A stretch of DNA of 64,000 bases, taken from assembly GCF_032854445.1 (NCBI RefSeq), contig NC_088301.1, positions 804,001-868,000 of the forward strand, read 5' to 3'. Shown piece after piece: positions 48,358 through 59,759 of this stretch; positions within the stretch are counted from its first letter, which is position 1, and each line of letters begins with the position of its first letter. Position numbers and translations under genes: made by a program. Below the pieces are notes generated by a model. That model searched no databases. It was given only the letters and a program-made list of their open reading frames with translations, and had not been told where the DNA came from. Origin of the DNA: Liolophura sinensis. Lineage: Eukaryota > Mollusca > Polyplacophora > Chitonida > Chitonidae.

Positions 48358-49588
48358 CTTTCGGAGGAGTGGATCGTGACCTTCGGGGGAGTGGAACTTA
48401 ATCCTCGGGAGAGTGGATCGTGACCTTCGGAGGAGTGGAGGTTAATCTTCGGGGGAGTGGATCGTGACCTTCGGGGGAGTGGAACTTAATCCTCGGGAGA
48501 GTGGATCGTGACCTTCAGGGGAGTGGAGCTTAATCCTCGGGAGAGTGGATCCTGACCTTCAGGGGAGTGGAACTTAATCCTCGGGAGAGTGGATCCTGAC
48601 CTTCGGAGGAGTGGAGCTTAATCCTCGGGAGAGTGGACCGTGACCTTCAGGGGAGTGGAACTTAATCCTCGGGAGAGTGGATCGTGACCTTCAGGGGAGT
48701 GGAACTTAATCCTCGGGAGAGTTGATCGTGACCTTCGGGAGAGTGGAACTTAATCCTCGGGAGAGTGGATCGTGACCTTCGGAGGAGTGGATCGTGACCT
48801 TCGGAGGAATGGAGCTTAATCTTCGGGGGAGTGGATCGTGACCTTCGGGGGAGTGGAACTTAATCCTCGGGAGAGTGGATCCTGACCTTCGGAGGAGTGG
48901 AGCTTAATCCTCGGGAGAGTGGACCGTGACCTTCAGGGGAGTGGAACTTAATCCTCGGGAGAGTGGATCGTGACCTTCAGGGGAGTGGAACTTAATCCTC
49001 GGGAGAGTGGATCGTGACCTTCGGGAGAGTGGAACTTAATCCTCGGGAGAGTGGATCGTGACCTTCGGAGGAGTGGATCGTGACCTTCGGAGGAATGGAG
49101 CTTAATCTTCGGGGGAGTGGATCGTGACCTTCGGGGGAGTGGAACTTAATCCTTGGGAGAGTGGATCGTGACCATCAGGGGAATGGAACTTAATCCTCGG
49201 GAGAGTGGATCCTGACCTTCGGAGGAGTGGAGCTTAATCTTCGGGGGAGTGGATCGTGACCTTCGGGTGAGTGGAACTTAATCCTCGGGAGAGTGGATCG
49301 TGACCTTCAGGGGAGTGGAACTTGATCCTCGACCGAGTGGATCGTGACCTTCAGAGGAGTGGAACTTGATCCTCGACCGAGTGGATCGTGACCTTCAGCG
49401 GAGTGGAGCTTGATCCTCGACCGAGTGGATCGTGACCTTCAGCGGAGTGGATCGTGACCTTAGGGGAGTGGAACTTGATCTTCGAGGGAGTGGAACTTGA
49501 TGGACGGGGGAGTGGATCGTGTCCTTCGGGAAAGTGAATCGTGACCTTCGATGGCGTGGATCGTAACCTTCGGGGGAGTGGAAAGTCA
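48358..49588. repeat. 22-bp array with 44-bp dimer and 286-bp higher-order unit
   Basis: About 56 monomers of 22 bp. Form A is GTGGATCGTGACCTTCGG plus four bases; form B is GTGGAACTTAATCCTCGG plus four bases. A-B alternation gives 44 bp. A rare landmark with two A units in a row followed by AGGAATGGAGCTTAATCTTC occurs at about 48805 and 49091, 286 bp apart, exactly 13 monomers, with matching flanks. This shows segmental duplication of a 13-monomer block. The right end (after 49320) shifts to forms with TCCTCGACCGA and ends in diverged monomers. Confidence 0.95.
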
Positions 49589-50195
49589 TACGTTCAATCG
49601 CTAGGACAGCAAGGAGGCGCGAGTTCAACCCTGGCCTTGGACACAGAATGTGTGGAATCCTTTCCTGTTACTTCTATTGGAATTGATAGGGAAAGGTATC
49701 ATTACCAAAGTTCCTGACATAACCCTTCCCAGCCGATTACTTAGAGGGTGCTCAGCATAAGCTACCACAGCAACACAAGTCTCCGTAGAGTCTAATCTGA
49801 TCAGTTTCAGGGACGCCCGGATATTAACCAAACACCTCACACAGAAGTTTGTGGTATTACAAGCAAATTATTTCCACGTTATAACTATACACCGTTAGTT
49901 TTCACTTCACAGTATTATGATGTATTATGCTTCGCTGAAAATCACTGTTGTTTTACTTAACCATGATCAGTTTAGGTAGCCATTTATTGAGTAGGACTCA
50001 TTTGGTGATTCATTGGTGAAATTATAATTTTATATGAGATCATGCCACTGCAAAGCACACGTACATGAATGAATCGGGCTAATATTGATGGTTCTGATGG
50101 CAAGTACAAAACTGATCTGCACAAGCAGATGGTGTCCTTCTGAAGTCTCGGGTAGCAGGTGCGCTTTGTGTATCACATACAATCAGTTTTCCCCA
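49589..50195. other. Unique spacer
   Basis: Nothing recognised; the minus frame at 49625-49840 has no domain. Confidence 0.5.
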
Positions 50196-50905
50196 TGACA
50201 GGTGCTCGCCCAGATGAGGGACAGGTCATACAGCAGGATACACAATGTTCTGGTCCGCTGTCCATCACGATGTGCTCACCCAGCTCAGGACAGGTCATGC
50301 AGCCGTTCTGGCCCACTGCCATATCACCATGTGCTCACCCAGCTCAGGACAGGTCATGCACCCGGTCTGACTCACTGTCACAACACGATGTGCTTACCTA
50401 ACTCAGGAAAGGTCATGCAACAGGAAACAGAATGTTCTGGTCAGCTGTCACATCACGATGTGCTCACCAGCTCAGGACAGGTCATATAGAAGTTCTGACT
50501 CATTGTCACATCACCATGTGCTCACCCAGCTCAGGACAGGTCATGCAGCCGTTCTGGCCCACTGTCACATCACGATGTACTCACCAGTTCAGGACAGGTC
50601 ATGTAGCCCTTCTGACTCACTGTCACATCACGATGTGCTCACCAGCTCAGGACAGGTCATGCAGCCGTTCTGACTCACTGTCACAACACGATGTACTTAC
50701 CTAACTCAGGAAAGGTCATGCAACAGGAGACAGAATGTTCTGGTCAGCTGTCACATCACGATGTGCTCACCAGCTCAGGACAGGTCATGCAGCAGTTCTG
50801 ACTCATTGTCACATCACGATGTGCTCACCTAGCTCGGGACAGGTCATGCAGCAGGCGACACAATGTTCTGGTCCGCTGTCACACCACGATGTACTTGACA
50901 ATGAT
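50196..50905. repeat. About 58-bp tandem array
   Basis: About 12 copies with the core CAGCTCAGGACAGGTCATGC, then a variable middle (AGCCGTTCTGGCCCA, or AACAGGAAACAGAATGTTCTGGTCA) and CTGTCACATCACGATGTGCT. A longer block containing the AACAGGA(A/G)ACAGAATG variant recurs about 305 bp apart (near 50415 and 50720), a higher-order duplication. Confidence 0.93.
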
Positions 50906-50986
50906 AGGGCGGACCTAAGTAAACCCGGTCACGATTGTCATGAAAATTTAGTATCGCGGCATTCATGAAATTCCACGGCCACAGTC

Positions 50987-51661
50987 TCACAAAGTACCGT
51001 ATATCTGATCACGTTTTTCACGGGCTATTTCAGTCATGAAAGATGGATACGTCAGCTCGTCATTGTCACCGCTACTTACTACCACAAAGTACCGTATATC
51101 TGATCACGTTTTTCACGGGCAATTTCAGTCATGAAAGATGGATACGTCAGCTCGTCATTGTCACCGCTACTTACTACCACAAAGTACCGTATATCTGATC
51201 ACGTTTTTCACGGGCTATTTCAGTCATGAAAGATGGATACGTCAGCTCGTCATTGTCACCGCTACTTACTACCACAAAGTACCGTATATCTGATCACGTT
51301 TTTCACGGGCAATTTCAGTCATGAAAGATGGATACGTCAGCTCGTCATTGTCACCGCTACTTACTACCACAAAGTACCGTATATCTGATCACGTTTTTCA
51401 CGGGCTATTTCAGTCATGAAAGATGGATACGTCAGCTCGTCATTGTCACCGCTACTTACTACCACAAAGTACCGTATATCTGATCACGTTTTTCACGGGC
51501 AATTTCAGTCATGAAAGATGGATACGTCAGCTCGTCATTGTCACCGCTACTTACTACCACAAAGTACCGTATATCTGATCACGTTTTTCACGGGCTATTT
51601 CAGTCATGAAAGATGGATACGTCAGCTCGTCATTGTCACCGCTACTTACTACCACAAAGTA
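50987..51661. repeat. Near-perfect 95-bp array with 190-bp dimer
   Basis: Seven tandem units with exact 95-bp spacing: AAAGTACCGTATATCTGATC begins at 50991, 51086, 51181, 51276, 51371, 51466 and 51561, and a truncated start AAAGTACC occurs at 51656. Units appear identical except at one site, which alternates T, A, T, A, T, A, T (CGGGCTATTTC at 51026 versus CGGGCAATTTC at 51121, and so on). The true higher-order unit is therefore 190 bp. This is the most homogeneous array of the window, so it is either very young or recently homogenised. Copy number may also be affected by assembly. Confidence 0.97.
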
Positions 51662-52702
51662 CCAAGTACGCAAATACCATAGAGTGTGTAGACTCAGTAC
51701 CGTCAAGAAAGCGTCGACAACGTGGTCACGTTTCCTTCAGGACGTGCACGGTTTGTATACCGAAATAGCGTAACAGAAAATGAGATTATAATCTGGAAAA
51801 TGAAATCTGGCTATCACTTCAATCTAACGATGTTTAACTAAATTACATAAATTATATACTCATAAACATATTACATTTTTATATTCTCACTTATTATATA
51901 GCCATAAATCATACTGTCTATCACACAATGCACTAACATGCAATAAAAAAAGTACTTGGTTACCTGTGGAGGTCGGAGCAGTAGGAGCCTTTTATGCCGG
52001 TCAAGAACAAATTAGGAATTTTGCCACAATGCTGTCACTATGCTACGCAGAACTCTTCGTGATTACAAAAGATCCCAGTCTGTGTCACGCCTGGGGTGCC
52101 ACATACACACACGCAAACCCGCTCTCACTTCGATTTCTGTCCGACACGAAATAGCTGTGGAAAGCGCTGGCAGGTAACTTCTCTGGTGGAGAACCATGTA
52201 TTGATAACAGAGCGCAGAATGGTTATTAAGGCCAGGCCTGCTACAGATAACCTGCCATAATACGATGCCTTGTCTTTGCTTGTGACAAGTCCGCCTAGTT
52301 CATCCCACTTAACCGCTGGAGTCAGTCAATACTCCGTAATCTGTAATCGTGATGCCGTCTGAGTACTATGCCTGACAGCTCGCTGGACGTTTGGCAGGCC
52401 AATCAGCCGGGCTTCAGCAGAGGGGTCTGACAGTGACAGCCCCTGTCGATAACAGACATCCACAGCCTACCTCAGCCGATTCCTGCCATGCCCGAGTTCT
52501 CAGTTTCCTCATGAAACGCCTGTTGGCAGGGAATGCACAAGTAGCCCTCGCTCTGTCAAAGTGTGACCCACTCGACCTCCCAGGTTAATATTGCTCCCTC
52601 AAAAATTACCATGTTGAAAAGGTAGAAGAATAAGCCAATGAGATAACCGATTGAAGGTTGGAAAGGTCAAACTTTGTGCACGTCAGAGAAAATAAATAAT
52701 TC
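51662..52702. other. Unique spacer
   Basis: AT-rich first half (51780-51950), then ordinary sequence. Small frames (51966-52154 and 52391-52588) do not carry any motif. Confidence 0.5.
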
Positions 52703-53068
52703 GGTCGAGTGAACGTGTCCTTGGGGTTTAACGTCGTACTTAACAATTTTTCTGTCTTATGACAACGAAGGAATCCTTTGTCTGTCTTATGACAACGAAG
52801 GAATCCTTTGTAATGTTCCTCCTTGTTGCAGGGCGGATTTCCACTGCTCTTTTATCTAGAGCTGTTTAACTGAGACGCCGAAGGCAAGTAAGCTGCCCCG
52901 CCCGAGCCATTATACTGATACGGGTCAACCAGTCGTTGCACCATCCCCTTCATTCTGAACGAGAAGCGAGGATGTTACAACTTCCTTTAAAGGTTTTAGA
53001 CCCAGGATCGACCCTGGATCTACCTTTCCCGGAGCGGGCGCTCTATCAACTGTACTATCAGGGCCAGT
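52703..53068 (-). mobile_element. SINE, tRNA-Pro-like head, with a 30-bp internal duplication
   Basis: Third copy of the family at 6.75 and 10.57 kb. The head at the right end, on the minus strand, reads TGATAGTACAGTTGATAGAG, an anticodon arm with CGG, and GGTCGATCCTGGGTC. The tail at the left is GGGGTTTAACGTCGTACTTA. Inside the tail half, a 30-bp segment starting TCTGTCTTATGACAACGAAG is perfectly duplicated in tandem (52751-52780 and 52781-52810). The other copies have it once. I find no clear target-site duplication. Confidence 0.9.
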
Positions 53069-53915
53069 ACAAGTGGGTCGATGTAGCTGGCTGGACACTC
53101 TGACTGGCCAATGTCACGACCAATTACTGTTCATCTGAACATTTGATCTGAGCCTGGATGTCACGTTCATTACATGTCACATTGCATGTCACATTACATG
53201 TCACAAAATCCCAATGCATTTGTCACGTGCAATTACTTACGGAGGATATGATAAATGGCCACAAGTGGCGAGCAACATAATAGCAGCTGAGAGAGATATT
53301 ATCTGTGTTGACAGAATATCACAGGAAATCCATAGTCTCATGCAAAACGTGCTTCGCCAATATGCTATGGAGCGCTTTGTAGGCTACCTTTACGTGGACA
53401 GTAGATCAAAATCGCATTATAACTTGCATTAAATCTTCGTTCCGGTCTAACTGTAATCCAAAAACAGACAAACTGTCTCCAAAATAAGAGTTTCGTCTGG
53501 TTTAAATATTTCCTTTCCAAAAAAATTGTTATGGACCAAAACTCATAAATCAGTGATCGTCATCGACATTAGGTAGTTGTACAGATACTGGCAATCATTA
53601 AGATCAAGAAACCATAAAGTAGAATAGCACGAAATGGTCGAAAAACAAGAGAACATTACATTGTTATGAATGTACAATATTAGAAAAACGCCTTCAATCT
53701 TTATGATGAATCCGGAGACAATAAAGGGCATCCGACAAAAGCTTACAGTAGACGGAGGATATGGTTTATGAGTCGTAGCCATAATTGATGGAGACAAGTT
53801 CGTCCAAAACCAATTACTGTTAGTGGCACGTGTGGATGTGATCCATGGGGCCTGTCCGATCAATATGTCATGGTGAGACATATACATGTATGGTACTGAT
53901 TGTTGAAATGGACCC
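53069..53915. other. Spacer with a small ACATGTCAC repeat
   Basis: At 53158-53205, four copies of a 9-14 bp motif around TTACATGTCACA. The rest is single-copy, with no gene signal. Confidence 0.5.
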
Positions 53916-53919
53916 TGAC

Positions 53920-54116
53920 TGACCGCACTGTCTAGACTGCCTCGATTCTGAACCAATGAGGTCACGCGTTCGAACCCAGCGTCTGCTAAATCAGGAGGTC
54001 AGTCAGGTAGTTAGCGGGGCGCGGAAGTTTCCTTTAGTTCTGTTCGGTTTACTCCCTCCACAAAGCTCACCAGGTCATGTAAATGAAATATTGTTGAGCA
54101 AAACGTAAAACACCAA
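53920..54116 (+). mobile_element. SINE, second family, diverged and internally deleted
   Basis: A tRNA-like part (CCAATGAGGTCACGCGTTCG then AACCC, B box) is followed by GGAAGTTTCCTTTAGTTCTG and the tail TGTAAATGAAATATTGTTGA, GTAAAACACCAATCCATCAG. The order matches the 58.4-kb copy, with the middle shortened. Confidence 0.65.
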
Positions 54117-54469
54117 TCCATCAGGTAAACCATTGTCCAAGCGGTTTCCTGACGGAGGATACAGCCATTCCGATAACCGAAGTCACGCTCTGAAAATGCG
54201 ACAATGAATGAGCACGATAAATTGTGAGGTGAAATCACGGAATAGTTGTGGCAATTTTCTGGATTCATTTCTAATAACGGGACGTGATCAATATCACGAC
54301 AAAAAGCACTGATATACTCTTGGTTAAAAAAAATGCTCACTCAAGATATAGTTGACCAAAAACAATATTTCTCAGGGTATCATTTTGATTGAAAACCTTA
54401 CGGACAGTGCATGAAGCATGTTGATGAAGGATTGGGAATCTTACTAACCTTGACTTTTGTAGACCTTCA

Positions 54470-54535
54470 ACTTTATTGATCGGGAACCTTGTTGATCGGG
54501 AACTTTGTTGATCAGGAACCTTGTTGACATTCAAC
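54470..54535. repeat. Small 18-bp direct repeat
   Basis: Three to four copies of a motif near CTTGTTGATCGGGAAC. A minus-strand frame over it is incidental. Confidence 0.75.
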
Positions 54536-54539
54536 TTTT

Positions 54540-55425
54540 TAAGATTTAAACAGACTCACTCACTTCGCTCTAAAATGCTTACCTTCCATTTTTTAACATT
54601 TGCGAAGAAATTATGAGACATGTATTTAAACTTGTGCACACGGTTCAGGGGGACAGAATTTACTACATTCTATCAACTCCCTTAGTCAAAAATTTCTTTC
54701 ATTGTACACAAATGTTTGGTCTATATTTTACATCAGTCAGCGCTGTTTTGACACCTTGTAGCAAGTCTTTCGAAAGGCACCATTTTACAGCTACCTCCCT
54801 TGAATATATCAGACATGACCTGCTCATCACCGAGCCACAGTATATATGCATATATACACGTATGTTGTGGGGTATGTTCTCTGTTTTCTGGGGCTGGATA
54901 GTTAGCGAGAAAATAGGAAAACTGTTCTTGACATCTCAATCCTGACGAGGAACTCCCGCCTGGGAAAGGAGTTCTAGTCACAGCCATCGTAGGAATCTGC
55001 CGAAATACACTACTGGAGACAAATTACATATCCTTTAGTCATGGAACAGGGATAATGTCTTTTTTCTAAAGTGGGCTAATGTCTTTTTTCTAAAGCCTCT
55101 CTTTGTTCTTTGGGGAATTTCTGCTGAATGTTGTTTGCAGAAGGGTTTACCGAGTTTACTATGTTGACAGAACTTCACAAAGGCGTACTCTGACAGAGCT
55201 TCACAAAGATGTACTCTGACCGACCGTCACAAAGGTATTTTCACTTGAGAACAGGAAAACGTCTAAGGGAAGGTCGGTGACGTCATGCTTATGACGTTGT
55301 TGTATTGAGAACTTTTTGACTGGTCATATAGGACACCGAGATACGGGATAACCGCTAACTTTGACGTTTAATAAGCTTATTACTTCACCCTCCCAGTAAC
55401 ATCATTTGCTATCTAAACACCTCTG
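54540..55425. other. Spacer with two small direct repeats
   Basis: AATGTCTTTTTTCTAAAG is duplicated at about 55050-55096. At 55160-55240 three copies of a 30-bp unit around CTTCACAAAGATGTACTCTG occur. The 110-codon plus frame at 54613-54945 has no recognised domain. Confidence 0.5.
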
Positions 55426-55427
55426 TA

Positions 55428-55505
55428 AGTAGGAAGGCCTGCCAGCAACATGTATAAATGAAATATACTTGAGTAGGGCGTAAAACACCAATCAAATAAA
55501 TAATA
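55428..55505 (+). mobile_element. SINE, second family, tail with large internal deletion
   Basis: GGAAGGCCTGCCAGCAACAT jumps directly to GTATAAATGAAATATACTTG and AGGGCGTAAAACACCAATCA, ending in AAATAAATAATAAA. Compared with the 58.4-kb copy, about 75 bp between the two parts are missing. Confidence 0.75.
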
Positions 55506-55599
55506 AACACATTGTATAAATGCGACTTTGTGCAGTTGTGGTGTCCTGTGCTCACATCATACATAACATCGACAACAATTTTGTGGAATACATAATCAG

Positions 55600-55775
55600 G
55601 CTTTGGTGACCTAGCTGGTTCACAGAATTTAAGCATTGCGCTGGCTTCTGTCGATTGGCCTGTAACCAATGAAGTCGCGTGTTCGAATCCAACGTTTTGA
55701 TCCGGCTTTAAGTCACGCGGATAGGATACAGGCGAGGGTTTACCCCAGACTCAATTTATAAACCTCGGCCGTCTC
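55600..55775 (+). mobile_element. SINE head fragment
   Basis: GGTGACCTAGCTGGTTCACA (A-box-like) and AAGTCGCGTGTTCGAATCCA (B box) are followed by GGCGAGGGTTTACCCCAGAC, which parallels GGTTTCCCCCGGGCTC-type sequence in this SINE group. The expected tail is absent. A strong B box makes tRNA descent likely, but no complete tRNA cloverleaf is visible. Confidence 0.55.
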
Positions 55776-56740
55776 TTGCAAGATAATATCCATGAATACG
55801 ACGTAGAAATATCACGAAGCATTTCCATCCGTTTAATCCAAAAGCCTTTTCCAACATGGAAAAATGTCTCATAGAAATCAATTACAGCCACACGCCAACG
55901 TTGTTCTGGAAGTCTCCGATCATCAGGCAATTTAAATAGCAGTTTTTCCAATTGTCCAGGCAACAACTAAGAATCTATCTGCCCTTTTTCTCTGTCCCTC
56001 AATAATTCTTTTTTGTAGTGGGAGGGCTTGACAGTAATATACACAGCATTTGACCACATGCTATCAATATGATTAAATTTAAATTTTGTCAAATTTTCTA
56101 TTGCAATCTATCAATGAAGAAAACTGAAAAGATTTTAGTAGTTCAGTAGCGTAAGTCTATATGCGATCGTTGTACGCTATATGACCATCGGGTCGTCATC
56201 ATTTAACCCTAACTTGTTTTCCTTCGCAGGAATGGATGTGGCCGAAGTGTTTGACCAGAAGACTTACCCAATATCTTAATGAGTATTTCCTAGTTAGGCC
56301 CTCATTCTAAACGCTGGCCGAACAGGTACAATGTCTGGTGATGAGTTTGGTGTCATCGGAAGCTTCAAGGAGGCAGAACTATTTAAGTATGTCAGCAATG
56401 CGACTGTCAGCTGCAAGAAGATATGGTTGTAACGTAAAATATATATATTAAATATAAATTAAATAAAAACATAAAAAATACATTTATCTTTTATATGAGA
56501 TTGTTGTACAACTGTATGCACAGAGATCTCCTGTTGCCTTTGCCATATCACTCTTTGTATTAAAAAAGAGATGCCATAACAAAAGAAAAAAATTTAAATT
56601 CAATCATTCGCCTAAAGATCTCTCCGCATCGCTTTGCTCATTATTCACAGGTCGCATATTCGAATCCATTTCTCGTTGGACATGCTGTTTTCTTTTAGTG
56701 GGAATAAGACTGTCAACTGGTGTACTTCGATATCTTCCAC
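55776..56740. other. Unique spacer, AT-rich centre
   Basis: Very AT-rich at 56430-56490. No gene or RNA recognised. Confidence 0.5.
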
Positions 56741-56744
56741 CCAT

Positions 56745-57455
56745 AAGATATGACGATACACCCCAACTGACACTTAGCTTGACGCTCCACACATTACTAT
56801 ACTGACACCAGGCGATGCGCTCCGTCCAGTCACATACTGACACCAAGCGTTATATTCCACCCAATCAGATACTGACACCAGGCGATGCTCTCCGTCCAGT
56901 CACATACTGACACCAAGCGTTACATTCCACCCAATCAGATACTGACACCAGGCGATGCTCTCCGTTCAGTCACATACTGACACCAAGCGTTACATTCCAC
57001 CCAATCAGATACTGACACCAGGCGATGCGCTCCGTCCAGTCACATACTGACACCAAGCGTTACATTCCATCCAATCAGATACTGACTCCAGACGTTACGC
57101 TCCACCCAGTCAGGTACTGACTCCAGACGTTACGCTCCACCCAGTCAGATAATGACACCAAGCGTTACACTACACCCAGTCAGATACTGACACCAAGCGT
57201 TACATTCCACCCAATCAGATACTGACTCCAGACGTTACGCTCCACCCAATCAGATACTGACTCCAGACGTTACGCTCCACCCAGTCAGATAATGACACCA
57301 AGCGTTACACTACACCCAATCAGATACTGACTCCAGACGTTACGCTCCACCCAGTCAGGTACTGACTCCAGACGTTACGCTCCACCCAGTCAGATATTGA
57401 CTCCAGGCGTTACGCTCCACTCAGTCAGATACTGAGACAAGACATGAAGCTTCAT
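56745..57455. repeat. 35-bp tandem array with 70-bp dimer on the left side
   Basis: About 20 monomers of 35 bp. On the left two forms alternate, CAGGCGATGCTCTCCGTCCA and CAAGCGTTACATTCCACCCA, giving 70 bp. On the right the form CTCCAGACGTTACGCTCCAC dominates as a 35-bp unit. All units contain CAGATACTGAC or CACATACTGAC. Confidence 0.94.
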
Positions 57456-58185
57456 CCAATCACATAACCAATATTTAGCTCATTCATTTTTATGAATACC
57501 AAGCGAGGAGTCAAGATTTCCATAGACTCTGACACTCAGTTCTCTCCCTTACAAGATGTGAGTTAGACATGTGTGGATAGCCAAGTTTGAAATATCAGAC
57601 GTTTATTAGCATATTAAGTGGCTTCATCCAGTGAGGAAAGCTTTTCTGCAGCAAATTTATAACGGCTTACCATGCCGCAATCCTGATGTGCGATAAGGGT
57701 CTCGGTATAACCCTGCAAGACCTCATAAAACTCATCTGAATCATAAAGCACATGTATCAAGACTAGTTAATTGGTGTTTCAGTATGGTAGCTTTGATCCC
57801 AATCTCTGCCACATCACCCGGCAGCAGGACTCGTACTGTCCCGTCAACTCTATACGTGCTATAAATTCAATGCTTGTTGATACTCCTGTATTTCCATGGC
57901 TTACATTAACGCCAGTCCCAAGAATAAAACTTCTAAATCCTAAATATGAGAATCGAGTTTATAGCGTTCCTAGTCAGGAACTCAATACCTTCGTATTCAA
58001 ATAGTAAAACCATGTGTGTGAAAATCCAATACAAGTACAAAGATACAAACTGGACATAGTATATCATGTTCTACACCTGTTAAACAGGCCATTTCGACGA
58101 GCAATATTTCGTCACAATTTCAAAGTGAAACGTCGATATTTTGGTATAATGTTTATCAACACGATTTGCCCAATGTTTAGTGAAA
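57456..58185. other. Unique spacer
   Basis: No feature recognised; the plus frame at 57771-58004 has no domain. Confidence 0.5.
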
Positions 58186-58412
58186 GTATTTTGTGTTTTC
58201 TTGTGTGCACAAACATCCGACCTACAACATGCATTACATATGTTTCTTGTGTTCACAAACATCAGACCTACAACATGCATTACACATGTTTCTTGTGTTC
58301 ACGAACATCACACGTACAACATGTATTACATATGTTTCTTGTGTTCACAAACATCACACCTACAATATGCATCAAATCTGTTTCTTGTGTTCACAAACAT
58401 CACACCTAGAAC
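58186..58412. repeat. 46-bp tandem array, left part
   Basis: About five copies of a 46-bp unit containing ATGTTTCTTGTGTTCACAAA and CATCACACCTACAACATGCA. The array is interrupted by the SINE at 58413 and resumes at 58682. Confidence 0.92.
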
Positions 58413-58681
58413 ATGCATGGGGGCTCCGTGGCTCAGTTGGTTAGCCCGCTAGCGCAGCGTAATGACCCAGGAGTCTCTCACCAATGTGGTCGCTGTGAGT
58501 TCAAGTCCAGCTCATGCTGGCTTCCTCTCCGACCGTACGTGGGAAGGTCTGCCAGAAACTTGCGGATGGTCGTGTGTTTCCCGCGGGCTCTGTCCGGTTT
58601 CCACCCACCATAATGCTGGCCGCCGTCGTGTAAGTGAAATATTCTTGAGTACGGCGTAAAACACCAATCAAATAAATAAAC
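58413..58681 (+). mobile_element. Full-length SINE (second family) inserted in a tandem array
   Basis: Plus strand. The head reads TCCGTGGCTCAGTTGGTTAG (A box) and CTGTGAGTTCAAGTCCAGCT (B box), with a long region between them like tRNAs with a long variable arm. The body has GGGAAGGTCTGCCAGAAACT and CCACCATAATGCTGGCCGCC. The tail is GAGTACGGCGTAAAACACCA and then (AAATA)n. This is the best-preserved copy of its family here. The left flank ends AGAACATGCAT and the right flank starts ACAACATCA, both parts of the array unit, consistent with an imperfect short target duplication. Confidence 0.93.
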
Positions 58682-58745
58682 AAATAAATACAACATCAGC
58701 TTTACATATGTTTCTTGTGTTCACAAACATTACACCTACTACACG
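58682..58745. repeat. 46-bp tandem array, right part
   Basis: One and a half further units (ACATATGTTTCTTGTGTTCA, CAAACATTACACCTACTACA) continue the array of 58186-58412 beyond the SINE. Confidence 0.88.
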
Positions 58746-59255
58746 CACCTTTTCAGATCAGCTGAATAACACCTTAGCACACTCATATTCAAAGTATTTA
58801 CCATGGAACATTTTAAAAGTAAGGACATAATAAAAATATATGATTGTATCGTCTTTATTTAACGATCTTAAATTAAAATGACATTGTCCATCAACATGCA
58901 AAATCTCATGTCTTATACACCAGTTAATGTGATGATTTTTTTTCCCTTTGTTGTGTTTGTCTACCCACGCAGTATAAGTAATGCTGAAATCCCGTACAGA
59001 TTCCGGTGCATTTCCGGTAGCGCACGTTTTCCCTTCCAGCCTTCCTACAAATGTTTACTGTGGCACACATTCACGCTATTCCGCGAAGTAAGCGGTATAC
59101 ATGCAAGATGCTCCTATCCAATAAACAATCAGACACACGCTTCGACAGTGAGCGATATCTTTGAAATTCCCCACATAAATCCTCTACCACCAAAACCGAG
59201 TTCGTACCTTTGGATGAGATTATTTTGTGGCGCTACTGTGGAATGGATTTTCATT
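58746..59255. other. Unique spacer
   Basis: A 144-codon plus frame starts at 58878 and runs to 59312. Its last part is the SINE-like tail below. It has a short hydrophobic segment (VMIFFPFVVFVY) but no domain, so I do not call it a gene. Confidence 0.4.
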
Positions 59256-59259
59256 GTTT

Positions 59260-59560
59260 ATGTATTCATTCACTTATTTGTTTCTTTATTTATTTATTTG
59301 ACTGTAGTTTAACGCCTTATTCAAGAATTTTTCGCATATATGACGGGGGTGTTTTATTTGTGAAGAAAACTTGGGCGGAGTGCCCCAAGATAAACCATCG
59401 ACCTTTGGCATGTTATTGGTGAACTTTCCCACAAGTGACGTACAAATATGCACACCATATTTGTGACAGACAAGAAATTTTCGCAGACGGCCACATGAGC
59501 GCCGTCGGACACATATCATCAATGTCGAGCAAGAAGCGAGAGCGGGGCAATCTAGAAATT
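59260..59560 (-). mobile_element. Interspersed repeat (ACCTTTGGCA family), copy 1
   Basis: It begins with TTATTTATTTATTTGACTGT and TTTAACGCCTTATTCAAGAA, a reversed SINE-type tail, then ATAAACCATCGACCTTTGGC, GGTGAACTTTCCCACAAGTG, AATTTTCGCAGACGGCCACA and GAGCGCCGTCGGACACATAT. Related blocks occur at 59760-60080 and 63470-63625 in the same order. I infer an old non-autonomous element; no head was identified. Confidence 0.6.
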
Positions 59561-59759
59561 TTTTGCCCAAGGCCGGGAAGACCTACCGATTGAAAAGCAA
59601 GCTCGCCTGACCAATGGACCATGTGCATGGTCCCCTCCCGAATGTTTATTCGATAAAGACTTTGATTTGCTCAGCATCCAAAAACCGATCAGATATATCT
59701 ACAAATTGTACAAAGTATGGCTTACATATAAAGCAAATGAAAACAATGACCATAATCAT

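Noticed and set aside
58425-58515. Functional tRNA gene with long variable arm
   Set aside because: A and B boxes are present, but no full cloverleaf forms and the sequence continues as a SINE.
58878-59312. 144-codon ORF
   Set aside because: Its last third is repeat-derived (TTATTTATT and SINE-type tail), and the rest shows no domain.
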